Assembly: GCA_947383645.1 (NCBI GenBank)
Contig: CANDEH010000006.1
Coordinates: 1-47,479 of the forward strand
Length of the DNA stretch: 47,479 bases
Source: an uncultured Clostridia bacterium
GTDB lineage: Bacteria > Bacillota > Clostridia > Oscillospirales > Oscillospiraceae
Direction: 5' to 3'
A program made the position numbers and the translations under genes. Below are positions 22,275 through 32,560 of the stretch, in pieces (the stretch's first letter is position 1; every line of letters begins with the position of its first letter). The notes beneath the pieces were generated by a model. The model saw only the letters and a program-made list of their open reading frames with translations. It was not told the origin of the DNA and searched no databases.

Positions 22275-22304
22275 TAGTATCCGCAGGATTTGGCAGGGTA
22301 TGCA
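22275..22304 (-). promoter_or_regulatory. Possible sigma-G/sigma-F promoter for spoVT
   Basis: Minus strand: TGCATA, 17-nt spacer, GATACTA, close to the B. subtilis sigma-G consensus (TGMATA / CATWMTA). It lies 71 nt before the spoVT start. Matches known forespore control of spoVT; consensus transfer to this lineage is assumed. Confidence 0.4.
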
Positions 22305-22512
22305 AAATTCACTCTGGGTATCTCTGGAAGCCGCTGTTTGTCAGAGAGAGCAGAAATTGGAAAAATATAGTCGAGAGACGCGGTACGGCTCAGCAAGCTG
22401 TCCTCCGGAGGGATGGCGCTCCTGCTGCACGAGCTGAGAACGCCTGCGGATTGTTTGCCGAACAGAAAGGATTCCTGAACTATCCGGCGTGTTGGCAGAC
22501 CAGCGATTGTTA

Positions 22513-22541
22513 TTGACATATGTCCAAAATCGTGTTACGAT
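22513..22541 (+). promoter_or_regulatory. Sigma-A promoter for the DUF134-NifX-redox cluster
   Basis: Perfect -35 TTGACA (22513-22518), 17-nt spacer, TACGAT (22536-22541), 31 nt before the proposed DUF134 start. Strong match. Confidence 0.75.
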
Positions 22542-22572
22542 AGGCGCACCACAAGAGAGGAGGTGAGGGGGG

Positions 22573-22920
22573 ATCGCCAGACCGCAGAAGTGCCGCTGTA
22601 TCTGCTCTCCGCCGCGGTTTGTGTACTTTGCGCCGGAGGGAACGGCGGAGGAGACGGTGGTGTTGGGGTACGACGAGTACGAGGTGCTGCGCCTGCTGGA
22701 TTACGAGGGCTTCTCTCAGGTGATGTGCGCCCAGCGGATGGATGTATCCCGCACCACAGTGACGCGGATGTATGAGAACGCCCGAAAGAAGGTGGCTGAC
22801 GCCCTGGTCAACGGAAAGAAGATTCGGATGGAGCCGGGGGAGGTGGTGGTCTGCGCCGCGCCCAAGCCGGAGTGCGCCGGTGTCAGGCACTGCTGTCACC
22901 GGCAGAAGGATGCGGTATAA
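22573..22920 (+). CDS. DUF134 family DNA-binding protein, apparent ATC start
   Basis: 115 residues if translation starts at ATC 22573. The frame there reads (I/M)ARPQKCRCICSPPRFVYFAPEG, which matches the family opening M-A-R-P-x-K-C-R-x; GAGGAGGT is 8 nt upstream and a stop codon (TGA 22564) prevents any earlier start. The first ordinary start in frame, GTG 22621, would delete this conserved segment. The body has a helix-turn-helix (DYEGFSQVMCAQRMDVSRTTVTRMYENARKKVADALVNGKKI). DUF134 proteins commonly sit beside NifX/NifB-like genes, as here, and are probably regulators of that locus. C-terminal Cys/His (CAAPKPECAGVRHCCH) may bind metal. Confidence 0.85.
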   Translation: MARPQKCRCICSPPRFVYFAPEGTAEETVVLGYDEYEVLRLLDYEGFSQVMCAQRMDVSRTTVTRMYENARKKVADALVNGKKIRMEPGEVVVCAAPKPECAGVRHCCHRQKDAV

Positions 22921-22952
22921 CGATAAAAATAGAGCAAGGAGGAAACTACCCT

Positions 22953-23366
22953 ATGAGAATCGCAGTTGCCTACGAAAACGGACAGGTTTTTCAGCATTTT
23001 GGACATACGGAGCAGTTCAAGCTCTACGAGGTGGAGGGGAAGCAGGTGCTCTCCTCCCAGGTAATCAGCGCCCAGGGCAGCGGCCACGGCGCGCTGGCGG
23101 GGTTCCTCTCCGCCGCACGGGTGGACACCCTGATCTGCGGCGGCATCGGCGGCGGCGCCCGGGCGGCGCTGATGGAGGCCGGAATCCTGCTCTTCCCCGG
23201 CGTGGTGGGCGAGGCGGACAAGGCGGTGGAGGCCTACCTGAACGGCACCCTGGCCTACGTTCCCGACATGGTGTGCAGCCACCACGACCACGGCGAGGGC
23301 CACGACTGCGGCAGCCACAGCTGCGGCGGACACGACCACGACTGCGGCGGCCACTGCGGACAGTAA
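22953..23366 (+). CDS. NifX/NafY-type (dinitrogenase Fe-Mo cofactor) protein with His/Cys tail
   Basis: 137 residues. Residues 1-105 form the RNase H-like NifX domain (PF02579): MRIAVAYENGQVFQHFGHTEQFKLYEVEG, then TLICGGIGGGARAALMEAGI. The last 32 residues are almost only His, Asp, Gly and Cys (SHHDHGEGHDCGSH...), a metal-binding tail. In non-diazotrophs these proteins are thought to carry iron-sulfur or other metal clusters. AAGGAGG precedes ATG 22953. Between the DUF134 regulator and the redox fusion gene, in one transcript. Confidence 0.88.
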   Translation: MRIAVAYENGQVFQHFGHTEQFKLYEVEGKQVLSSQVISAQGSGHGALAGFLSAARVDTLICGGIGGGARAALMEAGILLFPGVVGEADKAVEAYLNGTLAYVPDMVCSHHDHGEGHDCGSHSCGGHDHDCGGHCGQ

Positions 23367-23424
23367 TCGGGAAAGAGCAGATTGTCAAAGCCTGCTGCGA
23401 TGCAATAAAAAAGGGGAGAAACAC

Positions 23425-26004
23425 ATGAAGGTACTGATTATCGGCGGCGTGGCCGCCGGCACCAAGGCCGCCGCCAAGCTCAAGCGGCTGGACCGGAGCA
23501 TGGAGGTACAGCTGATTACCAAGGGCGAGGACATCTCCTACGCCGGCTGCGGCCTGCCCTACTACGTGGGCGGGACCATTGAGAGCCGGGAGCAGCTGAT
23601 CGTCAACTCTCCCGCCAAGTACGCCGCCCTCACCGGGGCGGAGGTGCTCACCGGCCGGGAGGCGTTCCAAGTTGACACGGCGAGCAAGACCGTCGCCGCC
23701 CGGAATCTGAAGACCGGGGAGACGGAGACCTACGGCTATGACAAGCTCGTCATCGCCACCGGGGCCTCCCCCGTGGTGCCCCCGGTGGAGGGTACGGCGC
23801 TGGAGGGCGTGTTCACCATGCGCACCCCGGAGGACGCCGTGGCCACCCGGGCCTGGGCCAGGGACAACGGCGTGAAGAAGGCTGTGGTGGTGGGCGGCGG
23901 CTTCATCGGCCTGGAGCTGGCGGAGAACCTCCACGGCATGGGCATCCAGGTCACCGTGGTGGACTTCGCCCCCCAGGTGCTGCCCAACATCTTTGATAAG
24001 GAGATGGCGGACTACGTGCGCCGCCACCTGAACCGGAAGGGCATCCAGATCATCACCGGCCGGGGGGTGGAGGCCATTTTGGGCGAGGGCCGCGTCTCCG
24101 CCGTCCAGGCCGCCGGGGAGGCCCTCAAGGCGGACCTGGTGGTTCTCAGCGTGGGCATCCGACCCAACACCGCCTTCTTGCAGGACACCGGGCTGGAGAT
24201 GTTCAAGGGCACTATCGTCGTGGACGGCAAGATGCGGACCAGCCTGCCCGACATCTACGCCGCCGGCGACTGCGCCATGGTCACCAGCCGCATGACCGGC
24301 AAGGGCCAGTGGTCTCCCATGGGCTCCACCGCCAACCTGTCCGCCCGGGTGCTGGCCAGGGACATTGCCGGCGAAGAGGCGAGTTACCCCGGCGTGCTGG
24401 GCACCGGCGTGGTGAAGCTGCCGGAGCTCAACTGCGGCCGCACCGGTCTCACCGAGGCCCAGGCCAGGGACGCGGGCTACGACGTGGTCACCGCCCTCTC
24501 CGTGGCCGACGACAAGGCCCACTACTACCCCGGCGCCTCCTTCTTCATCACAAAGCTCATTGCCGACCGCCAGAGCCGGAAGCTGCTGGGCCTCCAGGTC
24601 CTGGGCGCCGGGGCGGTGGACAAGATGACCGACATCGCCGCCACCGCCATCGCCATGGGGGCCGCGCTGGAGGACCTGGAGAGCCTGGATCTGGCCTATG
24701 CGCCCCCCTTCTCCACCGCCATCCACCCCTTCGTGCTGGCGGTCCATGTGCTCCAGAACAAGCTGGACGGCGCGCTGGAGAGCATCACTCCCGCCGAGTT
24801 CCAGGCGGGGAAGGCCAAGGGGTACAGGATTCTGGATGTGTCTCTGGCCCCCAGCATCCGCGGGGCGCAGTACATCGAGCTGGGCATGGTCAACGGGCCT
24901 ATCGAGGGCATCGGCAAGGACGAAAAGCTGCTGCTGATCTGCCAGAAGGGCAAGCGCAGCTACTTCCTCCAGAGCCGTCTGAAGCATTTTGGCTACACCA
25001 ACACCCTGGCCCTGGAGGGCGGTCTCACCTTCAACGAGGTGAAGGTGGCGGTGAGCGCTGCGGTGACGCCGGAGGAGGAGAAGGCGGTGAAGGCCCTGGG
25101 CTTCCTCCGGGACAAGCGCACCGCCGACTGCTTCAACGGCCGGGTTATCACCCGCAACGGCAAGATCACCGCCGAGGAGAGCCGGGCCATCGCCGAGGCG
25201 GCGGAGCTGTTCGGCTCCGGCGAGGTGACCATGACCTCCCGCCTGACGCTGGAGATCCAAGGCGTGCCCTACGACAACATCGAGCCTCTGCGGGACTACC
25301 TGCGCCAGCGGGGTCTGGAGGCCGGCGGCACCGGCTCCAAGGTCCGGCCCGTGGTCTCCTGCAAGGGTACCACCTGCCAGTACGGCCTCATTGACACCTT
25401 CGCGCTGTCGGAGCAGATCCACGAGCGGTTCTTCCACGGCTACAGCGATGTGAAGCTGCCCCACAAGTTCAAGATCGCCGTGGGCGGCTGCCCCAACAAC
25501 TGCGTGAAGCCGGACCTCAACGACCTGGGCGTCATCGGCCAGCGGGTACCCAATATCCAGTACGACAAGTGCCGGGGCTGCAAGGTGTGCCAGATCGAGA
25601 AGGGCTGCCCCATCCACGTGGCCAGGATGACGGACAGCGGCATCCACGTGGACAAGGACGAGTGCAACCACTGCGGCCGGTGCATCGGCAAGTGCCCCTT
25701 CGGCGCCTTTGAGGAGTGCACCAACGGCTATCGAATCTACATCGGCGGCCGCTGGGGCAAGAAGGTGGCCCGGGGCCGGTATTTGAGCCCCATCTTCACC
25801 AGCGAGGAGGCGGTGATGGCGGTGATCGAGAAGGCCATCCTCCTCTTCCGCGAGCAGGGCATCACCGGCGAGCGGTTCGCCGACACGGTGGAGCGCCTGG
25901 GCTTCGAGAACGTGGAGGCCCAGCTCCTTGGCGACGGCCTCCTCCAGCGCAAGGAGGAGAACATCGCCGCAGAGAAGCATACTGTCGGCGGGGCAACATG
26001 CTAA
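23425..26004 (+). CDS. Multidomain FAD oxidoreductase: CoA-disulfide reductase, rhodanese, siroheme/4Fe-4S module
   Basis: 859 residues. About 1-300: FAD/NAD(P)H disulfide oxidoreductase, with FAD loop GGVAAG (7-12), CoADR-type single active Cys42 in YAGCGLPYY, and NADH loop GGGFIG (157). About 320-445: dimerisation domain. About 450-545: rhodanese with active Cys506 (CQKGKRS). About 555-710: AsrC-like ferredoxin half-domain plus siroheme/4Fe-4S region, Cys646-x4-Cys651 and Cys689-x3-Cys693 (GGCPNNC). About 710-765: two 4Fe-4S motifs (716/719/722/728 and 747/750/753/757). Such a chain could pass electrons from NAD(P)H to a sulfur or sulfite-type substrate delivered as persulfide; this is inference. 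Starts at ATG 23425 with AAGGGGAG upstream. Ends the DUF134-NifX transcript. Confidence 0.93.
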   Translation: MKVLIIGGVAAGTKAAAKLKRLDRSMEVQLITKGEDISYAGCGLPYYVGGTIESREQLIVNSPAKYAALTGAEVLTGREAFQVDTASKTVAARNLKTGETETYGYDKLVIATGASPVVPPVEGTALEGVFTMRTPEDAVATRAWARDNGVKKAVVVGGGFIGLELAENLHGMGIQVTVVDFAPQVLPNIFDKEMADYVRRHLNRKGIQIITGRGVEAILGEGRVSAVQAAGEALKADLVVLSVGIRPNTAFLQDTGLEMFKGTIVVDGKMRTSLPDIYAAGDCAMVTSRMTGKGQWSPMGSTANLSARVLARDIAGEEASYPGVLGTGVVKLPELNCGRTGLTEAQARDAGYDVVTALSVADDKAHYYPGASFFITKLIADRQSRKLLGLQVLGAGAVDKMTDIAATAIAMGAALEDLESLDLAYAPPFSTAIHPFVLAVHVLQNKLDGALESITPAEFQAGKAKGYRILDVSLAPSIRGAQYIELGMVNGPIEGIGKDEKLLLICQKGKRSYFLQSRLKHFGYTNTLALEGGLTFNEVKVAVSAAVTPEEEKAVKALGFLRDKRTADCFNGRVITRNGKITAEESRAIAEAAELFGSGEVTMTSRLTLEIQGVPYDNIEPLRDYLRQRGLEAGGTGSKVRPVVSCKGTTCQYGLIDTFALSEQIHERFFHGYSDVKLPHKFKIAVGGCPNNCVKPDLNDLGVIGQRVPNIQYDKCRGCKVCQIEKGCPIHVARMTDSGIHVDKDECNHCGRCIGKCPFGAFEECTNGYRIYIGGRWGKKVARGRYLSPIFTSEEAVMAVIEKAILLFREQGITGERFADTVERLGFENVEAQLLGDGLLQRKEENIAAEKHTVGGATC

Positions 26005-26319
26005 ATGCGCTTGAGACCCGCTTACCCGTGAGGGGCACGCCGCATCCGTAAGCGGCAAAGCAGCAAGCGGCTGCGCTGTCGCTGGACTTTCAAGCGGGGG
26101 GCTCTGCGCCTCGCCCTGGCCCCTCCCCGCGGGGAGGGGTCAGGGGCCGACGTTCGCTCCGCGCGAAGTATTTTTTTCGAGAACGCAATTTCCGGAAAAA
26201 TTCCGCAGCGTTAAGAAAAGGTTCCGGCGGCACATTTTTAGCGCAGACCCCGCCAACTGTGTTGGCGGGGTCGCGTTATCAAGAGACGAAACTCTGCCGC
26301 GGGCGTTTGGGGGGCGGAG
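26005..26319. other. Non-coding region with hairpins
   Basis: 315 nt, no credible gene. Contains palindromes CGCTTAC...GTAAGCG (about 26021-26055), CCCCTCCCCGCGGGGAGGGG (about 26121-26140), and a terminator-like stem GACCCCGCCAAC/GTTGGCGGGGTC (26246-26272). The last probably ends the redox transcript or, on the minus strand, the gene at 26320. Confidence 0.45.
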
Positions 26320-26922
26320 CTATTTGGTGTGGCGCCAGCGGAGCATTTGGCCGGTTTTTTCGTCCAGAAGGGCGGCAATGTCGTAGTCGCCGCGGCAGGC
26401 GATGAGGGCGGTGGGACGGCGGGACTCCAGGATCAGGTCGTAGATCTGCTCCGCCCGGTCAAACTCCGGGGGGATGGTGAAGGTGGCGTAGGGCTCCCAG
26501 AGGGCGGCGGAGGTCTGACGGAGGAAAAGCACCCTGTTTTGCCGGTACTTCAAAATAACACGGCGGCGGCCCAGGTCCAGGGTGCGGTCATAGAGGCGCT
26601 CCCTTATGTCCTCCGCCAGACGCAGGTCGCCGGGGGTATGGCGGTCGGGGCCGGCGAGGAAGGCGTCCAAAAGCTCCTCCGCCGGGCGCTGGGGGAACTG
26701 TGACAGCACCATCAGGGCCCTCGTCTTGACCGGCGCCGCCCCGGGGAGGGCGAGGATGTGGCCCAGGAAGGCAAAGACCTCCTGGCGGTCAGGGAGGTCC
26801 AGAGTTTTGATCCAACTGGCGGTGTCATCGACAAACCGGGCAGTATAGCCGTGGGGCGGGTCGGGGACGGCAAGCTTGGCCTCCAGCAGACCAGCCAGCT
26901 CCCGTCGGCGAGTTTCATCCAT
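26320..26922 (-). CDS. Hypothetical protein
   Basis: 200 residues, soluble, helical N-terminal half (residues 1-115) and a more beta-like C-terminal half (RRVILKYRQNRVLFLRQTSAALWEPYATFTIPPEFD..., ending TGQMLRWRHTK). ATG 26922 is preferred because AAGGAGA lies 8 nt upstream; an in-frame ATG at 26952 has none. I do not recognise the family and see no catalytic motif. Single gene, divergent from the Imm22-like gene. Confidence 0.7.
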   Translation of the reverse strand: MDETRRRELAGLLEAKLAVPDPPHGYTARFVDDTASWIKTLDLPDRQEVFAFLGHILALPGAAPVKTRALMVLSQFPQRPAEELLDAFLAGPDRHTPGDLRLAEDIRERLYDRTLDLGRRRVILKYRQNRVLFLRQTSAALWEPYATFTIPPEFDRAEQIYDLILESRRPTALIACRGDYDIAALLDEKTGQMLRWRHTK

Positions 26923-26968
26923 AGCGGCATCTCCTTTACGCAGGGCGGACAAGCTCCGCCCAGAGTGC

Positions 26969-26997
26969 TTGTAATGAGGAACATGCTGTGGTATGAT
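26969..26997 (+). promoter_or_regulatory. Sigma-A promoter for the Imm22-like gene
   Basis: TTGTAA, 17-nt spacer, TATGAT, 55 nt before the start at 27052. The promoter looks intact although the gene is frameshifted. Confidence 0.6.
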
Positions 26998-27051
26998 GGG
27001 GGTGGAAATCGGGCGTTGTAAACCTCAAATTGAACAGGAGGGCAAGTAACT

Positions 27052-27470
27052 ATGCTTAGAAGCGAGGATGAATTCTGGCTGTGGCGGGGAGGCCAGGATG
27101 TCTCTGCCAATTATGAGGAGGACAAAAACAGCGTGTCTGTTTTTGTCGGCATATGCGAATCAGAAGAACGATTTGAAGCGTATTGGGATGATAAGGCTTT
27201 GGGCTATGATTTCGGCTTTTTTGCGACGAGGACTTTGCGATCATAAAATTTAGAGAGCCGCCTCTCCAACAGATTGACGCGCTTTTTGATGACGCCGGGC
27301 TGTTTGATCTGGCTGAATTGAAAAAACAATACCCTGACGGCCTGGATCGGCCCTACAACGCGGTCTATGTGATTGGCAGATTGAACTACAAAGGCACTGT
27401 CAGCGAATTTGAAAATGAGGACTACGGATACTTCAAGTTCTTAGGCGTATTCCCAGCAAAAAAGTGGTAA
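27052..27470 (+). pseudogene. Imm22-like (DUF4284) immunity protein, frameshifted
   Basis: The first frame gives MLRSEDEFWLWRGGQDVSAN...NSVSVFVGICESEERFEAYW...GYDFGFF and stops at 27246. After a one-base shift in the run of six T at 27217-27222 the reading continues as CDEDFAIIKFREPPLQQIDA...YKGTVSEFENEDYGYFKFLGVFPAKKW to the TAA at 27468. A seventh T would restore one 139-residue frame. The FWLWxG / SVFVGxxxSEExFxxY / FGxxxxDEDFxIIxF pattern resembles Immunity protein 22. GC content is visibly lower than its neighbours, suggesting transfer. Could be a real disruption or a sequencing/assembly error. GGAGGG precedes ATG 27052. Confidence 0.65.
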
Positions 27471-27498
27471 CTCTACCAGACGCAGTGCCCGGAAACTA

Positions 27499-27988
27499 TC
27501 ACCCCGTCCCCAACCGCAGCGCATAAAACTGCCGCACCCACCCCGGAAACCCCTCCGCGGCGTCCTGGAGCTCCCGGAGCCTCCGCCGCCCCACCCGGCG
27601 GTCCAAAACCGCCAGAATGCGCACAATATAGTCCTCACTCTCCAGCGCGTCGGCAATAGGCAAATCCAAAAACGCCGTGGCGGCGCGGAGAAAGTCCCCC
27701 TCGCAGTAGACACCATCCCGGTCCCAGGCCGCCCGGAGGGGCCGGGTCCTCCCAGTCCCACCGCCCCGCCTCCTGCCAGAGGCGGTGGAGGTCGGCGTCC
27801 TGCCGGTAGATGGCCGGCCAGGAGAAGCACACCAGCTCCCTCCCGTCCAGCCGGATGGCCGCCCGGCCATAGGCGTTGTGGACGTCGTGGTAGTAGGTCA
27901 AAAAGTAGGTAATCCGCCCCCGCAGCGCCGGACAGAGGCGCTCCGTGAGCTGCGCTCGCAGGGCGGACCAGGATTTATAGTGGTTCAT
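27499..27988 (-). pseudogene. SF0329 family-like gene, frameshifted
   Basis: Begins MNHYKSWSALRAQLTERLCPALRGRITYFLTYYHDVHNAYGRAAIRLDGRELVCF at ATG 27988 (GGAGG upstream). The frame loses its sense near 27745-27760, and the next frame continues LRAAWDRDGVYCEGDFLRAATAFLDLPIADALESEDYIVRILAVLDRRVGRRRL to the stop at 27499. The two halves fit the SF0329 family I recall (K-x-L-x-x-x-LCPxLKGRV...; FL.L.IEDSL.SDD...ALIDRRVGKRRL). A +1 shift is needed in a G/C run (GGACCCGGCCCC region). Function of the family unknown. Second broken gene in a row. Confidence 0.7.
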
Positions 27989-28011
27989 CGCACACCCTCC
28001 ATGGGAATGGA

Positions 28012-28041
28012 GCCGGCACATGGAAAATTCCATGTGCCGGC
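28012..28041. terminator. Hairpin between pheT and the SF0329-like gene
   Basis: A perfect 14-bp stem (GCCGGCACATGGAA) with a 2-nt loop, 12 nt after the pheT stop. A T-rich run follows on the plus strand rather than the minus strand, so it is probably a pheT transcript end without a classic T-tract. Confidence 0.5.
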
Positions 28042-28053
28042 TTTCTTTACAGC

Positions 28054-30768
<2,715 letters not shown>

Positions 30769-30802
30769 ATTGAAAACTCCTCTTGGTATCAGGTTTGTGT
30801 GT

Positions 30803-30867
30803 GTAGGGCGGGACCACTGGGCCCGCCGTTTTTCGTAACGCGGCGCGCCGGGGTCGTCGCACCCTAC
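30803..30867. repeat. Small palindromic intergenic repeat
   Basis: Bounded by GTAGGGCG and CGCACCCTAC, with an inner GGGCGGGACC.../GGGCCCGCC hairpin and CGGCGCGCCG palindrome. It resembles the GTAGGG-bounded intergenic repeats I recall from Oscillospirales genomes. Fills the gap between the Imm51 gene and pheT. Confidence 0.5.
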
Positions 30868-30882
30868 GTATAGGGGCGGCTA

Positions 30883-31242
30883 TTAGTCCCACTCGATCTC
30901 GCCGCCGTGTTCCCGGACCATGCGGCAGAGGGCTTCTTCGTCTTCCGCCAAGGCGCGGATGATGTCCTCGAAGCGCTTCGCCCTGGCTTCGTTTTCTTCT
31001 GTCAGAGGCCAATAGGCCACATACATCCCAGCCTCCGGGTCCGTCTTCATGTCCGTCAGGATATCTGGATCGTTCCGCTCCAGATAATACCGAAAAAGGG
31101 CCTCCCAGTTGTAGCCGTTCATATAGGCGTCCTCACAAGCGGCATTCATCTTTTCACCGATGGCAAGGAGCTTCTCATGCTCGGCGCTTAAAAGAACCTC
31201 TATCTTTTCCCCAAGGGGGAAAACCTGAACATAGTCTGCCAT
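30883..31242 (-). CDS. Imm51 family immunity protein
   Basis: 119 residues. The C-terminal two thirds show the Imm51 pattern: NGYNWEALFRYYLERNDPDIL, DPEAGMYVAYW, a helix with RFEDIIRALAEDEEALCRMV, and the ending GGEIEWD. Imm51 members are predicted to neutralise polymorphic toxin domains. No toxin gene is present nearby. ATG 31242 has GGAGG 8 nt upstream, only 15 nt after the pheS stop, so it should be co-transcribed with pheS and pheT. An immunity gene inside pheST is unexpected. Confidence 0.85.
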   Translation of the reverse strand: MADYVQVFPLGEKIEVLLSAEHEKLLAIGEKMNAACEDAYMNGYNWEALFRYYLERNDPDILTDMKTDPEAGMYVAYWPLTEENEARAKRFEDIIRALAEDEEALCRMVREHGGEIEWD

Positions 31243-31256
31243 GTGCCGTTCCTCCG

Positions 31257-32282
31257 TCAAAACTGCTCCAAAAATCTCACATCATTCTCAAAGATGAGCC
31301 GCAGGTCGGCAATTTTAAACCGGCGCATGGCGGTGCGCTCCAGGCCCATGCCGAAGGCCCAGCCCGACCACTCCTCCGGGTCGATGCCGGCCATGCGCAG
31401 CACGTTGGGGTGGATCATCCCCGCGCCCAGCAGCTCAATCCAGCCCTCGCCCTTGCAGGTGGGGCAGCCGGTGCCGCCGCACTTGTGACACTGGACATCC
31501 ATCTCGCAGGAGGGCTCGGTAAAGGGGAAGTGGTGGGGGCGGAAGCGGGTGACGGTGCCCTTGCCGAAGAGCTCCTCAGCCAGCAGGTTCAGCGTGCCCT
31601 TCAGATCGGCCATGGTGACGTTCCGGTCGATGACCATGCCCTCCACCTGGTGGAACATGGGGGAGTGGGTGGCGTCCACCTCGTCCTTGCGGTACACCCG
31701 ACCGGGGGCGATGATGCGGATGGGGAGAGGCATGGTATCCATGGCCCGCACCTGCATGGGGGAGGTCTGGCTGCGGAGCATCACCCGGCTGTCCTCGTCA
31801 AAGTAGAAGGTGTCCGACCAGTCCCGGGAGGGGTGGCCCTCCTCGGCGTTGAGCCGGTCGAAGTTCAGCTCCGCCAGCTCCACCTCCGGGCCGTCCAGGA
31901 CGGTGAAGCCCATGCCCACGAAGATATCCTTGATCTCGTCCAGAGCGATATACATGGGGTGCTTGTGCCCCTGCTTCACGCTCTTGCCGGGGACGGTGAC
32001 GTCGATGGCCTCCGCTTTCAGCCGCGCCTCCAGGGCGGCTGTCTGGAGCTTCTCCGCGCACTGCTCCACGGCGGCCTCCACCGCGGCGCGAACCTCGTTG
32101 GCCAGGGCGCCCATGGCGGGCCGCTCCTCGGGGGAGAGCTTCCCCATCTGCTTGAGCACCGCGGTGAGTTCCCCCTTCTTGCCCAGGTACTTCACCCGCA
32201 GGGCGTCCAAGTCCGCCGCCGCCCGGGCCTCCGCCAGCGCGGAGAGAGCTTCGGCTTTGATTTTGGCTAACTGCTGTTTCAT
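31257..32282 (-). CDS. pheS: Phenylalanine-tRNA ligase alpha subunit
   Basis: 341 residues, normal length. Catalytic subunit of the enzyme. N-terminal coiled coil (about 1-85), then class II core: motif 2 RIIAPGRVYRKDEVDATHSPMFHQVEG, FRPHHFPFTEPSCEMDVQC, the CHKCGGTGCPTCKGEGW loop, ELLGAGMIHPNVL, and motif 3 GWAFGMGLERTAMRRF. ATG 32282 has AAAAGGAG upstream at a slightly long spacing. The T-box that should regulate it is about 1.5 kb upstream, beyond two other genes and a repeat. Confidence 0.97.
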   Translation of the reverse strand: MKQQLAKIKAEALSALAEARAAADLDALRVKYLGKKGELTAVLKQMGKLSPEERPAMGALANEVRAAVEAAVEQCAEKLQTAALEARLKAEAIDVTVPGKSVKQGHKHPMYIALDEIKDIFVGMGFTVLDGPEVELAELNFDRLNAEEGHPSRDWSDTFYFDEDSRVMLRSQTSPMQVRAMDTMPLPIRIIAPGRVYRKDEVDATHSPMFHQVEGMVIDRNVTMADLKGTLNLLAEELFGKGTVTRFRPHHFPFTEPSCEMDVQCHKCGGTGCPTCKGEGWIELLGAGMIHPNVLRMAGIDPEEWSGWAFGMGLERTAMRRFKIADLRLIFENDVRFLEQF

Positions 32283-32360
32283 GGCTTTGTATACTCCTTT
32301 TGTTTTCAGAGTGTGATAAACCCTTTTTGGTTTTCAGGGTGGAAGCGGCAGCGAGGGAAG

Positions 32361-32560
32361 AGATAGGAGATATGAGATAGGAGTTGTGGTGTCGCCTTTG
32401 GCGACAGAATTTGAATTTTACGTGAGGAGCGGAGAGCAGGGAATGGAGATATAAGAGCACCCATTTTTCAGGAGAGAGCAAGAGTCCCCTTTCCTGTCGG
32501 CACAGTTCAAATCGTCCAGCGAAGCTGGACACATTCACTCCTATCTCCTAACTCCTATCT
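32361..32560. repeat. Inverted-repeat element with TAGGA-rich ends, copy 2
   Basis: Ends AGATAGGAGATATGAGATAG and the near inverted CTATCTCCTAACTCCTATCT. Inner boxes TCGCCTTTGGCGA and GTCCAGCGAAGCTGGAC, and a GAGAGCAAG...CCCCTTTCCTGTCGGCAC stretch, align with the reverse complement of the 9524 element. It lies between pheS and the preceding gene and provides that gene's last codons and TAG stop. Confidence 0.8.

Noticed and set aside
22621..22920. GTG 22621 as DUF134 start
   Set aside because: It would discard the conserved ARPxKCRxI segment and has no properly spaced Shine-Dalgarno, unlike ATC 22573.
23065..26058. 997-codon open frame on the minus strand opposite the redox fusion gene
   Set aside because: A shadow of the GC-rich plus-strand gene: composition is His/Leu/Gly/Val-biased, no domain makes sense, and the plus strand encodes clear catalytic motifs.
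27217..27223. Programmed -1 frameshift in the Imm22-like gene
   Set aside because: The in-frame heptamer is CTTTTTT, not a good X-XXY-YYZ site, and no obvious downstream stimulatory structure is seen; a T deletion explains it more simply.
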